A stretch of 64,000 nt of DNA from Bradyrhizobium murdochi. Its GTDB lineage: Bacteria; Pseudomonadota; Alphaproteobacteria; Rhizobiales; Xanthobacteraceae. The position numbers were made by a program, and so were the translations under genes. The DNA is taken from assembly GCF_000472965.1 (NCBI RefSeq), contig NZ_AXAU01000001.1, positions 62,001-126,000 on the forward strand. The letters run 5' to 3'. Positions 17,192-27,521 of the stretch are shown piece after piece. The number at the start of each line of letters is the position of its first letter. The first letter of the stretch is position 1. The notes beneath the pieces were generated by a model. The model saw only the letters and a program-made list of their open reading frames with translations. It was not told where the DNA came from and did no database searches.

Positions 17192-19597
17192 TCAGTCGCC
17201 GGCTTCGGCGGCGGTCTTGTAGGGCCAGCTCCACTGCTGGATCTCGGGCATGTCCTCACCATGCTCCCGGACGTAGCGCGTGTGCTCGATCAGTTTGTCG
17301 CGAAACTGCTGACGTATATGTGCGGCCGTTATACTCAGTCCCGGCACGCGATCGATGACGTTGATGGCGAGATGGAAGCGGTCCAGGCGGTTGAGTACGG
17401 CCATGTCGAATGGCGTGGTCGTTGTGCCTTCTTCCTCGAAACCGTGAACATGCATGTGATCGTGATTCGACCGTTTGTAGGTCAGTCGGTGGATCAGGTA
17501 GGGATAGCCATGGTAGGCGAAGATCACTGGCCTATCGCGGGGAAATATGACGTCATACTCCCGATCATCGAGGCCATGCGGATGTTGGTTTTTTGGCTGC
17601 AGGGTCATCAGGTCGACGACGTTGACAACGCGGATCTTCAGTTCGGGCAGGGCCGTCCGCAACAGATCGACGGCAGCCAGCGTCTCCAATGTTGGAACGT
17701 CGCCTGCGCAGGCCATGACGACGTCGGGCTCACCTTCCTCGGTCTTGTTGCCCGCCCACGTCCAAATACCGATGCCGGCCGTGCAATGCGTAGCAGCTTG
17801 CTCGATCGTCAACCATTGCGGTGCCGGCTGCTTGCCAGCCACGATGACGTTGATTCGGTTATAGGTTCGCAAGCAGTGATCGACCACCCATAGAAGCGTG
17901 TTTGCATCCGGCGCGAGATAGATTCGAACTATATCCGCCTTTTTGTTCGCGACAAGGTCGACGAAACCGGGATCTTGATGACTAAACCCGTTATGGTCCT
18001 GCCGCCAGACATGCGAGGTCAGGAGATAATTGAGCGAGGCGACCGGCCGCCGCCACGGTAGCTCACGCGCCACCTTCAGCCATTTGGCGTGCTGATTGAA
18101 CATCGAATCGACGATGTGGATGAAAGCTTCGTAGCAGGAAAACAGGCCGTGGCGGCCGGTGAGCAGATATCCCTCCAGCCAGCCCTGGCAGAGATGTTCG
18201 CTCAGGACTTCCATCACGCGACCATCATGCGCGAGATGAATATCATATGGTTCGATGCGTTCCATCCAGATGCGGCCCGTTGCTTCGAAGACCGCATCGA
18301 GGCGATTCGAAGCCGTTTCGTCTGGTCCCATGATGCGGAAATTGCGGGCGTCACTGTTTAGCCGAACGACGTCTCTCAAGAACTCGCCGGCTTGTCGCGT
18401 AGCTTCCGCGCGCGAGCCGCCAGGACACGAAACCTCAACGGCATAGTCGCGGTAGTCAGGCAGCTGAAGTTCGCGCTTCAGCAGCCCGCCATTTGCGTGT
18501 GGATTGGCACCCATGCGCCGATCGCCGCTGGGTGCGAGCGCCTGCAGTTCGGGTTGCAGGCGGCCGTCGGCGTCGAAGAGCGCTTCGGGCTGGTAGCTGC
18601 GCAGCCATTGCTCGAGTAGCTCCAGGTGCTTCGGGTTACCGCGCGGGTTTGCGATCGGTACCTGATGCGATCGCCAAAAGCCCTCAATCTTCAAGCCATC
18701 GATCTCCTTGGGGCCTGTCCAACCTTTTGGGCTTCGCAGCACGATGATGGGCCATTGTGGACGCCGATCAGTCGCGCGGCCTTCACGCGCCGCCCGTTGG
18801 ATGTGCCTGATGCGGTCGAACGCGGTCTCCAGCGTCTCACTCATCATCCGATGCATAGCAGCCGGTTCATCACCTTCGACGAAGAACGGCTCGTATCCGT
18901 AGCCAATGAAGAGAGATTTTACTTCCTCGTTGTTCATCCGGCCAAGTACTGTTGGACTAGCGATCTTGTAGCCATTGAGATGCAGGATCGGTAGCACCGC
19001 TCCATCATGGGAGGGATTCAAGAACTTGTTGGAGTGCCAGGCAGCCGCGAGAGGTCCAGTCTCGGCTTCGCCGTCACCAACGACGCAAGCCACTATGAGG
19101 TCTGGATTGTCCAGTGCCGCGCCGTACGCGTGCGCCAGTGCATAGCCGAGTTCGCCACCCTCGTGGATCGAGCCGGGCGTCTCTGGCGCGGCGTGGCTCG
19201 GAATGCCGCCCGGAAAGGAAAACTGCCGGAACAGTTTTACGATCCCGTCGGCATCACGGGTGATATCGGGATAGATTTCGCTATAGCTGCCTTCCAGATA
19301 AGTATTTGCCACCATGCCGGGCCCGCCGTGTCCTGGGCCGCAAACGTAGATCACATTGAGATCGTGGGCGCTGATCAAGCGATTTAGATGGACGTAGATG
19401 AAGTTCAGTCCCGGCGTGGTTCCCCAATGTCCAAGGAGGCGCGGTTTTATGTGCTTGGCCTGAAGCGGCTCGCGAAGAAGGGCATTGCCAAGGAGATAGA
19501 TTTGTCCGACCGAGAGATAGTTCGCCGCCTGCCAGTATCGGTCGATAAGGTCCAGTTCTCGGCTCGTCAGCGAAAACTCAGGTAACTTTTCTCGCAT
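17192..19597 (-). CDS. xfp: Phosphoketolase (xylulose-5-P/fructose-6-P)
   Basis: Thiamine-diphosphate enzyme that splits xylulose 5-phosphate or fructose 6-phosphate with phosphate to acetyl phosphate. 801 residues. Recognisable parts: [20 protein letters not shown], the TPP-binding [43 protein letters not shown], and [12 protein letters not shown] near the end. The ATG at 19597 was chosen for its GGGAG Shine-Dalgarno 6 bp upstream, over a start 21 bp earlier. With ackA it forms a two-step route from sugar phosphates to acetate and ATP. Confidence 0.96.
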   Translation of the reverse strand: MREKLPEFSLTSRELDLIDRYWQAANYLSVGQIYLLGNALLREPLQAKHIKPRLLGHWGTTPGLNFIYVHLNRLISAHDLNVIYVCGPGHGGPGMVANTYLEGSYSEIYPDITRDADGIVKLFRQFSFPGGIPSHAAPETPGSIHEGGELGYALAHAYGAALDNPDLIVACVVGDGEAETGPLAAAWHSNKFLNPSHDGAVLPILHLNGYKIASPTVLGRMNNEEVKSLFIGYGYEPFFVEGDEPAAMHRMMSETLETAFDRIRHIQRAAREGRATDRRPQWPIIVLRSPKGWTGPKEIDGLKIEGFWRSHQVPIANPRGNPKHLELLEQWLRSYQPEALFDADGRLQPELQALAPSGDRRMGANPHANGGLLKRELQLPDYRDYAVEVSCPGGSRAEATRQAGEFLRDVVRLNSDARNFRIMGPDETASNRLDAVFEATGRIWMERIEPYDIHLAHDGRVMEVLSEHLCQGWLEGYLLTGRHGLFSCYEAFIHIVDSMFNQHAKWLKVARELPWRRPVASLNYLLTSHVWRQDHNGFSHQDPGFVDLVANKKADIVRIYLAPDANTLLWVVDHCLRTYNRINVIVAGKQPAPQWLTIEQAATHCTAGIGIWTWAGNKTEEGEPDVVMACAGDVPTLETLAAVDLLRTALPELKIRVVNVVDLMTLQPKNQHPHGLDDREYDVIFPRDRPVIFAYHGYPYLIHRLTYKRSNHDHMHVHGFEEEGTTTTPFDMAVLNRLDRFHLAINVIDRVPGLSITAAHIRQQFRDKLIEHTRYVREHGEDMPEIQQWSWPYKTAAEAGD

Positions 19598-19717
19598 GAC
19601 AAACTCCCGCAGCAACAAGAAGCTCAGATATTGGATGCATGCATGCTAAGATTGATTATCGCGCCCTTTGACAACAACGTTGCGCGGAAATTGTTGCATT
19701 GGCGAACGCGAATAGCC

Positions 19718-19745
19718 AACCCGCGGCGTACACGCGTCGCGGGTT
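19718..19745 (-). terminator. Hairpin after the small exported-protein gene
   Basis: AACCCGCG and CGCGGGTT form an 8-bp perfect stem with a 12-base loop, just after the stop of the minus-strand gene at 19761. There is no U-run, so it may be a weak attenuator between that gene and xfp rather than a full terminator. Confidence 0.4.
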
Positions 19746-19760
19746 GATAACGTGCGATGG

Positions 19761-20006
19761 TTATTTCGGTCCAATATGATGAGGGTCGCTTCTTGGGCCA
19801 CCACTGTAATGATGGCTGCCTCTAGGCCCAGATTTTCCGGTAGTTGTGCCGGTCTCTTTCTTGCCAATGTGAGGGGGCACCACGGCCTTAGGGCCGCCAG
19901 TGTAATGGGGACCACCGTCCGTATTGGCCTTCTTGGTCTGCGCCATCGCCGGCATGGCGACGAGCGAAAGCGCCGTGGCGGCGATCAGAAGAGTGCGGGT
20001 GACCAT
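19761..20006 (-). CDS. Small exported protein with two His/Gly/Pro repeats
   Basis: 81 residues. A clear Sec signal peptide: MVTRTLLIAATALSLVAMPAMAQ, cleaved after AMA. The mature part holds two related repeats, PHYTGGPKAVVPPHIGKK and HHYSGGPRSDPHHIGPK, joined by a Gly/Thr linker; seven or so histidines suggest metal binding, but this is inference. The ATG at 20006 has GGAG upstream. Family not recognised. A FixK-type site 63 bp upstream reads toward it, and xfp-ackA follow on the same strand 163 bp on. Confidence 0.8.
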   Translation of the reverse strand: MVTRTLLIAATALSLVAMPAMAQTKKANTDGGPHYTGGPKAVVPPHIGKKETGTTTGKSGPRGSHHYSGGPRSDPHHIGPK

Positions 20007-20062
20007 GTCTGCTTCTCCGGTTAGAGGACAGACGCATAGCATCATAGCTGCGGCTTAGCACT

Positions 20063-20076
20063 TTGCGGTAGATCAA
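20063..20076 (-). promoter_or_regulatory. FixK box for the small exported-protein gene
   Basis: Plus-strand TTGCGGTAGATCAA fits TTG[AC]-N6-[TG]CAA. Its centre is 63 bp before the ATG at 20006 on the minus strand; a class II start would fall near 20028. It may also serve xfp-ackA by read-through. Confidence 0.65.
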
Positions 20077-20181
20077 ACTCTGGCAATGTTCAGAAGTGTT
20101 GCGGTCTTTCCGTTTTCGTACAGCTTCTTCCAGCGCGGGATTGACCCGCTTAATCAGTGTGGCTGATCCCCTTGAGGGATC

Positions 20182-20195
20182 TTGATCTGGCTCAA
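20182..20195 (+). promoter_or_regulatory. FixK box for the copper ATPase gene
   Basis: TTGATCTGGCTCAA, centre 106 bp before the ATG at 20295. A small inverted repeat (GATCCC/GGGATC, 20165-20181) abuts it. Together with the site at 20063 this gives two boxes in one divergent gap. Confidence 0.75.
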
Positions 20196-20294
20196 TCTCG
20201 GTCTCGCTCAGATAGCGATAATACTTAGTTCGAAGCGGCACCGGAATGACAGTGGGCGCGGAGCCGGGGTTCAGCTTGCATCTGGGAGAACGTC

Positions 20295-22835
20295 ATGAAC
20301 GCGATAATAGCGGAGAGGCGGGCGGCTTCGTCTGATCATCAAGATGTGGCCCGCATGGAGCGAAAGCAGAGTATCGAGCTTCGTATCGGCGGATTGACCT
20401 GCGCCCATTGTCCGCCGGCTATCGAGAAGGCTGTTGCGGCGGTGCCAGGCGTGGTGTCTTCAACAGTAAACCCAAGCACCAGAACTGCGAGGATTGAATA
20501 CGATCCTGCACGAACAAAGGTTTCCGACATACTCCATGCCATCCGTACCGTCGGCTATACGGCGGGGACCGCCACGATGCGCGTTCCAATCAAGAACATG
20601 CACTGCAGCTCATGCCTCATCCGCATTGAACTCGCGTTGCAAATGGTACCCGGGGTTGTTGCGGCCCGAGCCAGTCTCGGAACCAATGCGGCCGATATCG
20701 AATATCAACCGGAAAAGGCCGACTTTGCGACGATCCGCAACGCGATCGAGTCGGCAGGCTACCGGGTCGCCGAGCCGAAGATTGATCCGGAAGCCGACCT
20801 GCTCGATCCCGCCGAAGTCGCCAATGAGCAGGAATACCGTACATTGATGCGGAAATTCTGGTTTGCCGCGGCAGTTTCGATTCCAGTTATGGCGCTAAGC
20901 TATCCCGATCTGGTTCCGGGACTTCGCGATTGGATGCCAATGGGCAGCGAAACCCGCCGGATCGTTTGGGCGCTGCTCGGAGTGCTGAGCCTTCCCGTGC
21001 TCGTCTGGGCTGGCTCGCAATTCTTCATCGGCATGTGGGACGCCTTGAAACACCGCGCCGCCAACATGCACACCTTGATTGCGATTGGCATCAGCGCAGC
21101 TTTTGCCTATTCGGTCGTTACCATTGCGTGGCCGCAAATCTTCCCGAGCATGGCGCTCGCCGAGGTTTTCTGGGACGTCACCGACGTCGTCGTTGCACTG
21201 GTCGTCCTCGGGCTTGCGCTTGAAATCAAGGCCAAGGGCCGAACCTCGCAGGCGATCAAGAAGCTGATCGGATTGCAGGCGAAGACCGCGCGCGTGATCC
21301 GCGACAACAAAGAAATCGACATCGCCATCGAAGAGGTGGTCGTCGATGATACAGTCGTCGTGAGACCGGGCGACAAGATTCCGGTCGATGGTCGCCTGAC
21401 CTCCGGCTCAAGCGCCGTGGACGAATCGATGATCACGGGCGAATCCATGCCTGTCGAGAAGCAGGTAGGCGACGAGGTGATCGGCGGTACGCTCAACAAG
21501 ACCGGCAGTTTCCGCTTTACCGCAACCAAGGTTGGCAAGGACACCGCGCTTGCAACGATCATCAACATGGTCAAGGACGCGCAGAGTTCGAAGGCCCCGA
21601 TCCAGCGCGTCGTCGATACGGTGTCCGGCTATTTCGTGCCTTCAGTGATCATCCTGGCGACCCTGGCCGCGATCGTTTGGTACGATTTTGGGCCGGAGCC
21701 GCGACTTGTGTTTTCAATCGTGGTCTTCGTGACGACCCTGATCATTGCTTGCCCATGCGCGCTCGGTCTTGCCACGCCAACGTCGCTGACCGTTGGCATC
21801 GGCAAGGGTGCAGAGAATGGCATACTGATCCGGTCGGGTGACGCGCTTCAGGCCGCTGAAAAGCTCGATGCGGTCATTCTCGACAAGACCGGAACCATCA
21901 CCAGGGGCGAGCCGGCGCTTACGGATGTAGTCGTCACTAGTGCTTACAGCGAGGAGGAAGTGCTCCGCCTGACGGCGTCACTGGAGAGGGGGTCCGAACA
22001 TCCCCTCGGCGAGGCAATCGTCAAGGGAGCCACAGCGCGCGACCTGAAGCTTTCCGACGCGACTGAATTTTCCGCTATTCCCGGGCACGGCGTCAGCGGC
22101 AAGATCGATGGCCGTGGCGTCTTGTTTGGCAACGCCAAGCTGATGCGCGGTCGCGGAATCGCAATCGACATGCTGGAAAGGGATTGGGGTCGTCTGGCCA
22201 ACGAAGGCAAGACGCCGATGTATGTCAGCGTCGACGGCAAGTCCGCCGGACTGGTAGCGGTTGCCGATACGGTCAAGCCGGATTCGAAAGCCGCGATCGA
22301 CATTTTGAAGGCGCTCGGCATCGAAGTCGTCATGCTCACCGGCGACAATGAACGGACCGGACGCGCTATCGCGAGGCAGGTAGGCATCGAGCGGGTGCTG
22401 GCTGAGGTTCTGCCAGACGACAAAGCTCACGAAGTACAGAAGTTGCAGCTCGAAGGAAAGTCGGTCGGGATGGTCGGCGACGGCGTCAACGATGCTCCAG
22501 CGCTGGCTCAGGCAGATGTCGGTTTTGCGATAGGGACCGGCACCGACGTTGCCATTGAAGCCAGCGATGTCACCCTGATCAGAGGGAGCCTGCTAGGCGT
22601 CGTGACCGCGATCGAGATCAGCCGCGCAACCATGAGGAACGTGCGCCAGAACCTGGTTGGAGCATTCGGCTACAATGCCCTCGGCATTCCCGTAGCGATG
22701 GGCGTGCTTTATCCCTTCATTGGTCTTCTGCTCTCGCCGCTGATTGCCGCAGCCGCCATGGCATTCAGCTCGGTTACTGTCGTAACCAATGCCAACCGGC
22801 TTCGCCTGTTCAATCCCCGGAGGACCGCATCATGA
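20295..22835 (+). CDS. copA: Copper-translocating P1B-type ATPase with two metal-binding domains
   Basis: 846 residues. Two N-terminal heavy-metal-associated domains with C36-x2-C39 (GGLTCAHC) and C104-x2-C107 (NMHCSSC). The membrane CPC metal site is C486-P-C488 in [13 protein letters not shown]; the phosphorylated aspartate is D530 in [11 protein letters not shown], with [13 protein letters not shown] and [16 protein letters not shown] further on. The CPC type and the [14 protein letters not shown] helix indicate Cu(I) transport. GGGAGAA precedes the ATG. It may export excess copper or supply periplasmic copper to an oxidase; the FixK box favours the latter. Confidence 0.96.
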   Translation: MNAIIAERRAASSDHQDVARMERKQSIELRIGGLTCAHCPPAIEKAVAAVPGVVSSTVNPSTRTARIEYDPARTKVSDILHAIRTVGYTAGTATMRVPIKNMHCSSCLIRIELALQMVPGVVAARASLGTNAADIEYQPEKADFATIRNAIESAGYRVAEPKIDPEADLLDPAEVANEQEYRTLMRKFWFAAAVSIPVMALSYPDLVPGLRDWMPMGSETRRIVWALLGVLSLPVLVWAGSQFFIGMWDALKHRAANMHTLIAIGISAAFAYSVVTIAWPQIFPSMALAEVFWDVTDVVVALVVLGLALEIKAKGRTSQAIKKLIGLQAKTARVIRDNKEIDIAIEEVVVDDTVVVRPGDKIPVDGRLTSGSSAVDESMITGESMPVEKQVGDEVIGGTLNKTGSFRFTATKVGKDTALATIINMVKDAQSSKAPIQRVVDTVSGYFVPSVIILATLAAIVWYDFGPEPRLVFSIVVFVTTLIIACPCALGLATPTSLTVGIGKGAENGILIRSGDALQAAEKLDAVILDKTGTITRGEPALTDVVVTSAYSEEEVLRLTASLERGSEHPLGEAIVKGATARDLKLSDATEFSAIPGHGVSGKIDGRGVLFGNAKLMRGRGIAIDMLERDWGRLANEGKTPMYVSVDGKSAGLVAVADTVKPDSKAAIDILKALGIEVVMLTGDNERTGRAIARQVGIERVLAEVLPDDKAHEVQKLQLEGKSVGMVGDGVNDAPALAQADVGFAIGTGTDVAIEASDVTLIRGSLLGVVTAIEISRATMRNVRQNLVGAFGYNALGIPVAMGVLYPFIGLLLSPLIAAAAMAFSSVTVVTNANRLRLFNPRRTAS

Positions 22836-23209
22836 GTCCTGATCGTTGGATCGCTACGGCGGCCGGCTTGGCGCTGATCGCCTTTATCGTCTGGTTTTTC
22901 TGGCTTAAGCGCTCGACGGGATTTCGCGCCAGCGAAACCACGGGCGGCTATCAGGAAGCGATGATCCTCGTAAAGGGCGGCTATACACCCGATACCATCA
23001 TCGTTCGAAGCGGCCGGCCGGTTCGGCTGAACTTTCGGCGGGAAGAGACGGCGTCCTGTTCGGACAAGGTCATCTTTTCCGATTTCCAGAAGAGTGCTGA
23101 CCTGCCTACCGGGCAGACTGTCGCTGTCGAGTTGCTGCCGAAATCGTCCGGCGAATTCGGCTTCGGCTGCCCAATGGGGATGTTCCGCGGGAAGCTGGTC
23201 GTCGAATAG
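22832..23209 (+). CDS. Membrane-anchored cupredoxin-like protein
   Basis: 125 residues. One N-terminal membrane helix (about 7-26, [18 protein letters not shown]), then a cupredoxin fold in the periplasm: [34 protein letters not shown] and the closing [20 protein letters not shown] and M in GCPMGMFRG are placed as copper ligands in this family. It overlaps copA by 4 bp (ATGA), so pump and cupredoxin are coupled; it could receive or deliver copper outside the membrane. Confidence 0.88.
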   Translation: MSPDRWIATAAGLALIAFIVWFFWLKRSTGFRASETTGGYQEAMILVKGGYTPDTIIVRSGRPVRLNFRREETASCSDKVIFSDFQKSADLPTGQTVAVELLPKSSGEFGFGCPMGMFRGKLVVE

Positions 23210-23268
23210 CCCTTTCGTCCAGAACATGGCTCTTCGATCGGGCGCGGAAATCGCACTGGGAAGTGCCC

Positions 23269-23282
23269 TTGATCTGGGTCAA
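23269..23282 (+). promoter_or_regulatory. FixK/Fnr box upstream of the DUF2933 gene
   Basis: TTGATCTGGGTCAA, full consensus. Centre 62 bp before the ATG at 23338, predicting a start near 23317. Confidence 0.85.
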
Positions 23283-23337
23283 AACGGCATCGCGCCAGCC
23301 GGCTAGATTGGAGATCGGTTTAGCAGGAGTGCTGCCG

Positions 23338-23589
23338 ATGTCAGTGCAGGATCATTCTGGCCATCAGGAGCCCGCCCGCGAGGGAATTTCCCTGAAGTCC
23401 CGTATCGGGCTGGTCCTGGCCGGGTTCCTCATCATCGCCGGCGCGTTGCTGTTCACCGAACATCAGGCCCACGTGTTGGGGTTGCTGGTCTGGCTGCCGC
23501 TGCTCGCCTGTCCCTTGATGCATCTGTTCATGCACGGTGGCCTCGGTCACGGAGACCGTCAACACGATAGCGATAGGAGACCGTCATGA
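23338..23589 (+). CDS. DUF2933-type small membrane protein
   Basis: 83 residues. Two membrane helices (about 23-40 and 48-65) and the ending CPLMHLFMHGGLGHGD, the Met/His-rich signature of DUF2933 proteins, which often accompany copper-resistance genes. The N-terminus also has a histidine pair (DHSGHQ). ATG at 23338 with CAGGAG before it; the longer frame from 23263 would start inside the FixK box and is rejected. Overlaps the next gene by 4 bp. Confidence 0.85.
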   Translation: MSVQDHSGHQEPAREGISLKSRIGLVLAGFLIIAGALLFTEHQAHVLGLLVWLPLLACPLMHLFMHGGLGHGDRQHDSDRRPS

Positions 23590-24257
23590 ACGGTGAAGCG
23601 CCCGGTTATGGTCTGTGGGGCCTCGTCATTATCAATTCCGCAGTCTTTGTCCTGTTTGCCTACAGCTTCTTCAAGCCGCAGACGCCGCGAGACTGGCGTT
23701 CATTCAGCGCCTTCAGCGCGTTCCTGGTCGCATTGTTCGCGGAAATGTATGGATTTCCGCTGACAATCTATTTCCTGTCCGGCTGGCTGCAGTCGCGCTT
23801 TCCGGGCATCGATTGGTTCTCCCATGACGCGGGTCACTTGCTGGAAATGCTCTTCGGCTGGAAGACCAATCCGCACGCTGGTCCCTTCCATATCCTGAGC
23901 TTTCTGTTCATCGGCGGCGGATTCGTCCTGATCGCCGCCGCCTGGAAAGTCCTTTACGACGCCCAGCAGAAGCGCTCGCTCGCCACCACAGGGCCTTACA
24001 CCTACGTGCGGCATCCGCAATATGTCGGCTTCATCCTTGTGATGTTCGGCTTCCTGCTGCAATGGCCGACCATTCTGACGCTCGCGATGTTCCCGGTGCT
24101 GACGGTGATGTATGTCAAGCTGGCGCGAGGCGAAGAGCGTGACGCAAAGTCCGAGTTCGGCGAGGCGTATGCCAGGTATGCGGCCGAGGTGCCAGCGTTC
24201 ATCCCACGAATCGGGCGGCTTTTCGGTCAGCAAGCAATTGACCCTTATCGCCGGTAG
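23586..24257 (+). CDS. Isoprenylcysteine-methyltransferase-like membrane protein
   Basis: 223 residues, about five membrane helices. The C-terminal half has the PEMT/ICMT signature TTGPYTYVRHPQYVGFILVMFG followed by the ARGEERDAKSEFGEAYARYA tail, the S-adenosylmethionine-binding region. The substrate in bacteria is unknown. Such genes are recurrent partners of DUF2933 and copper genes, and here it overlaps the DUF2933 gene by 4 bp, so a common role in the same membrane process is likely. Confidence 0.88.
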   Translation: MNGEAPGYGLWGLVIINSAVFVLFAYSFFKPQTPRDWRSFSAFSAFLVALFAEMYGFPLTIYFLSGWLQSRFPGIDWFSHDAGHLLEMLFGWKTNPHAGPFHILSFLFIGGGFVLIAAAWKVLYDAQQKRSLATTGPYTYVRHPQYVGFILVMFGFLLQWPTILTLAMFPVLTVMYVKLARGEERDAKSEFGEAYARYAAEVPAFIPRIGRLFGQQAIDPYRR

Positions 24258-24394
24258 GCTCCGTAGCGGTATCTGGTCGCGGGCAATGGGCGTTGGACTT
24301 GAATAATCATCATTCGATCGACGCATTGCTGCCGCGCCCGACGTTCCATAGATCTCGGTCCGCCCCCAGCCTCCTTCCTATTCGCGAACCTTTG

Positions 24395-24408
24395 CTGATA
24401 TAGATCAA
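24395..24408 (+). promoter_or_regulatory. Imperfect FixK-like box before the ABC exporter
   Basis: CTGATATAGATCAA, one mismatch in the first base. Its centre is only 41-42 bp before the ATG at 24443. If it acts as a class II site, transcription would begin at or beside the start codon. Confidence 0.4.
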
Positions 24409-24442
24409 TTTCTTCGGTTAAGGCGTGGCTCAAGCTCACCCA

Positions 24443-25150
24443 ATGACTGAAGCGATCTTCACAGCCACCGCCCTGACCAAGACCTACGTCTCCGGCGAGG
24501 TGCAGGTTCATGCGCTGAACAATGTCGATCTGGAGATCTCCGAGAAGGAAGTGGTCGTGTTGCTTGGCCCGTCCGGCAGCGGCAAGACCACGCTGCTCAA
24601 CATCATGGGCGGGCTCGATCATCCGACCAGCGGTAAGCTGTTCTTCAAGGACCTCGAACTGACTGGCCGGAGCGACCGGGAGCTGACCGATTATCGGCGC
24701 CGGCACGTCGGATTCGTGTTCCAGTTCTACAACATCGTTCCCAGCTTAACCGCTTATGAGAACGTTGCACTGGTAACCGAGATTTCGGAGCGCCCAATGC
24801 GTCCCGACGAAGCGCTTGCGCTGGTCGGGCTCGAAGGGCGCATGCATCACTTTCCGGCTCAGCTTTCGGGTGGAGAGCAGCAGCGCGTTGCGATTGCCCG
24901 CGCCATCGCGAAGCGTCCCGCTGTTTTGTTGTGCGACGAGCCGACCGGCGCGCTGGACTCGAAAACCGGCATCAAGGTGATCGAGGCGCTGCTTGGCGTC
25001 AATCGCCAGCTCGGCACCACGACGCTGATCATCACCCACAATGCCAGCATCCAGCAGGTCGCGGACCGGGTCCTGTTCTTCGCCGATGGCCGGATCTCCA
25101 GGATCCAGCGAAACGAGACGCGCCGTGAAGCGGCGCAGTTGGTCTGGTGA
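24443..25150 (+). CDS. ABC exporter ATP-binding protein (MacB/LolD type)
   Basis: 235 residues. Walker [20 protein letters not shown]-loop [13 protein letters not shown], signature [15 protein letters not shown], Walker [13 protein letters not shown] and switch His in IITHNAS; the [11 protein letters not shown] segment is typical of LolD/MacB ATPases. The ATG at 24443 gives the usual N-terminus [15 protein letters not shown]; a GTG at 24425 is the alternative. Neither has a clear Shine-Dalgarno. It is the first of three genes forming an FtsX-type exporter. Confidence 0.9.
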   Translation: MTEAIFTATALTKTYVSGEVQVHALNNVDLEISEKEVVVLLGPSGSGKTTLLNIMGGLDHPTSGKLFFKDLELTGRSDRELTDYRRRHVGFVFQFYNIVPSLTAYENVALVTEISERPMRPDEALALVGLEGRMHHFPAQLSGGEQQRVAIARAIAKRPAVLLCDEPTGALDSKTGIKVIEALLGVNRQLGTTTLIITHNASIQQVADRVLFFADGRISRIQRNETRREAAQLVW

Positions 25151-25154
25151 CATC

Positions 25155-27518
25155 ATGTCGGCGCTCGACATTAAGCTATTTCGTGACGCGAGGCGCTTGT
25201 GGACACAGGTGCTGGCGATTGCGCTGGTGATCGGCGGCGGGGTGGCCACGCTGATCCTGGCGGTCGGCTCACACCGCTCGCTCGATGAAAGCCGTCTTGC
25301 CTATTATGAGCGATACGCATTCGCCGATGTCTTTGCGCTGGCCAAGCGCGCGCCGAAGGCGCTGGTGGACCAGATCGCGCAAATTCCGGGCGTGACTGCA
25401 GTCGATGCGCGGATTGCCAGGCTCGCATTGGTCGACGTGCCCGGATTTTCCGAACCCGCCAGCGCACAATTCGTTTCGCTGCCGGACGTCGGCGAACCCG
25501 TGCTCAACCGGCTCTATCTGCGGGCCGGGCGTCTGCCCGAACCCGGACGAGCGGAAGAGGTGGTGGTCAACGAAAGTTTCGCGCTGGCCCACCGCTTTGG
25601 ACTCGGCGCCGGCTTTTCCGCGATCCTGAATGGCAGGAAGCGCCAGCTCATCATCGTCGGCACGGCGTTGTCGCCGGAATTCATCTATACGGTGGGGCCA
25701 GGCGACTTGATGCCGGACGACCGTCGCTATGGCATCGTCTGGATGTCGGAAAAGGCGCTTGCGAGCGTCTACGACCTGGACGGTGCATTCTCTTCTGTGT
25801 CCGTCAAACTGCAACGCGGCGCGTCGGAGTCCGAGGTCGTTGCCCGGCTCGATTCGCTGCTCGATCGTTACGGTGGACAGGCGGCCCACGGGCGGAAGGA
25901 TCAAACCTCCCATGCCTGGCTCGACCACGAGCTCGACATGCTCAACAATATGAGCCGAACGCTGCCACCGATCTTCCTGTTGGTTTCGGCATTCCTCGTC
26001 AACCTGACGCTCAGCCGGCTGGTGGCGCTGGAGCGCGAGCAGATCGGGCTTCTAAAAGCCTTGGGATATCGCGACAGCAGCCTTGTATTGCACTATCTCA
26101 AATTCGTTGCCCTCGTCGTTCTGATCGGGATTGCGATCGGCAGCGTCGTCGGGACCTTGCTGGGACTGCGCATCACCGCGCTGTTCGGCGATTTCTTCCA
26201 TTTTCCGTTCCTGCTGTTTGCGAGGTCCCCCGATCTCTACGCGATCGCGGGCGCACTAAGCGCAGCCGCCGCCGGCATTGGCGCAATCCGCGCGCTCCGG
26301 GAGGTGGTAAACCTGCCGCCGGCTGTCGCGATGCAGCCGCCCGCGCTGCCGAGTTTTCACCGGCTGGTGCCCACGGCCCTTTCCCTGGACAGAATTGTTT
26401 CGCAGCCGACGCTGATGATGTTGCGCAACATCTCGCGCCATCCGGTCAGAGCCGCCCTCACGGCGCTCGGGATGGCACTCGCCACCGCGATTCTCGTCGT
26501 ATCGCTCTTCACCCGCGACACCATGGAGCAACTGATCGAGGTGACCTACTTTCTGGCTGATCGGCAGGATGCAACGATCGGTTTCGTCGAGAAACGGGCG
26601 GAGAATGTCGTCACCCAGGTGGCGCGGCTTCCCGGCGTGCTTGCCGCCGAACCGTTTCGAGAGGTCCCGGTTCGGATCCGAAACGGCAATGTTGAACGGC
26701 GAATCACGATCAGCGGGCGCCGTCCAGAATCCCATCTCAGGCGCATCATCGATGTCGATCTGCAGCCGGTGGTGCTTCCTGCGACGGGGCTCGCGATCTC
26801 CGGCATGCTTGGGAAAATTCTCGGCGTCGGGGTGGGAGATTCGGTCGAGGTCGACGTCCTGGAAGGCGCGCGGCGAACGGTATCCCTGCCGATTGTCGCG
26901 TTGGTGGAGGACTATTTCGGCATCAAGGGCATGATGGACATGGAGGTCTTGACGCGCCTGATGCGCGAGGGCCCTGTCGTGAACAGCGTCAACCTCAGCC
27001 TGGACGACAACCGCAGAGATCAGTTCTACGCAGCGGTCAAGGCCATGCCGACCGTGAGCGGCATGGCGCTGCAGCGGACTTCGTTGGCAAACTTTCGCAA
27101 GACGGTCGCGCTCCTCATCACGACGATGGCCAGCATCTACACTGGCCTGGCGGCCGTTATTGCGTTCGGCGTTGTCTACAATAACGCGAGGATCTCGCTT
27201 TCGGAACGGGCGCGGGAGCTAGCGAGCCTACGGGTGCTCGGCTTCACGCGTGGCGAGGTGCTGCGCATCCTGCTGCTCGAACTCGCGATCCTGACCTTGA
27301 TCGCCCAGCCGGCGGGGTGGGTGATAGGCTATGGCCTTGCCTGGATCATGAAAACCAATCTGGCCGGAGAATTGATGCGCGTGCGCCTCGTCGTCGAGCA
27401 TTCGACCTATGTGACCGCCAGTGCGGTCGTCCTGCTGGCGGCCATCGCCTCGGCGTTCATCGTTCGCGAGCGCATCAATCAACTAGACCTTGTGGCCGTT
27501 CTCAAAACGCGGGATTGA
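25155..27518 (+). CDS. FtsX-type ABC exporter permease, duplicated
   Basis: 787 residues. Membrane helix at about 15-35 (VLAIALVIGGGVATLILAVG), a large outer domain, three helices near 275-385, a second anchored outer domain starting after SRHPVRAALTALGMALATAILV, and three final helices. This is two FtsX units in one chain, as in LolCE-like or DevC-like exporters. ATG at 25155, 5 bp after the ATPase stop. The in-frame extension back to 25041 overlaps the ATPase and is not used. Substrate unknown; lipids or amphipathic compounds are usual for the group. Confidence 0.88.
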   Translation: MSALDIKLFRDARRLWTQVLAIALVIGGGVATLILAVGSHRSLDESRLAYYERYAFADVFALAKRAPKALVDQIAQIPGVTAVDARIARLALVDVPGFSEPASAQFVSLPDVGEPVLNRLYLRAGRLPEPGRAEEVVVNESFALAHRFGLGAGFSAILNGRKRQLIIVGTALSPEFIYTVGPGDLMPDDRRYGIVWMSEKALASVYDLDGAFSSVSVKLQRGASESEVVARLDSLLDRYGGQAAHGRKDQTSHAWLDHELDMLNNMSRTLPPIFLLVSAFLVNLTLSRLVALEREQIGLLKALGYRDSSLVLHYLKFVALVVLIGIAIGSVVGTLLGLRITALFGDFFHFPFLLFARSPDLYAIAGALSAAAAGIGAIRALREVVNLPPAVAMQPPALPSFHRLVPTALSLDRIVSQPTLMMLRNISRHPVRAALTALGMALATAILVVSLFTRDTMEQLIEVTYFLADRQDATIGFVEKRAENVVTQVARLPGVLAAEPFREVPVRIRNGNVERRITISGRRPESHLRRIIDVDLQPVVLPATGLAISGMLGKILGVGVGDSVEVDVLEGARRTVSLPIVALVEDYFGIKGMMDMEVLTRLMREGPVVNSVNLSLDDNRRDQFYAAVKAMPTVSGMALQRTSLANFRKTVALLITTMASIYTGLAAVIAFGVVYNNARISLSERARELASLRVLGFTRGEVLRILLLELAILTLIAQPAGWVIGYGLAWIMKTNLAGELMRVRLVVEHSTYVTASAVVLLAAIASAFIVRERINQLDLVAVLKTRD

Positions 27519-27521
27519 ACC

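Noticed and set aside
19637..19646. GCATGCATGC palindrome before xfp
   Set aside because: Simple short alternating palindrome without a link to a known regulator; expected by chance at this length.
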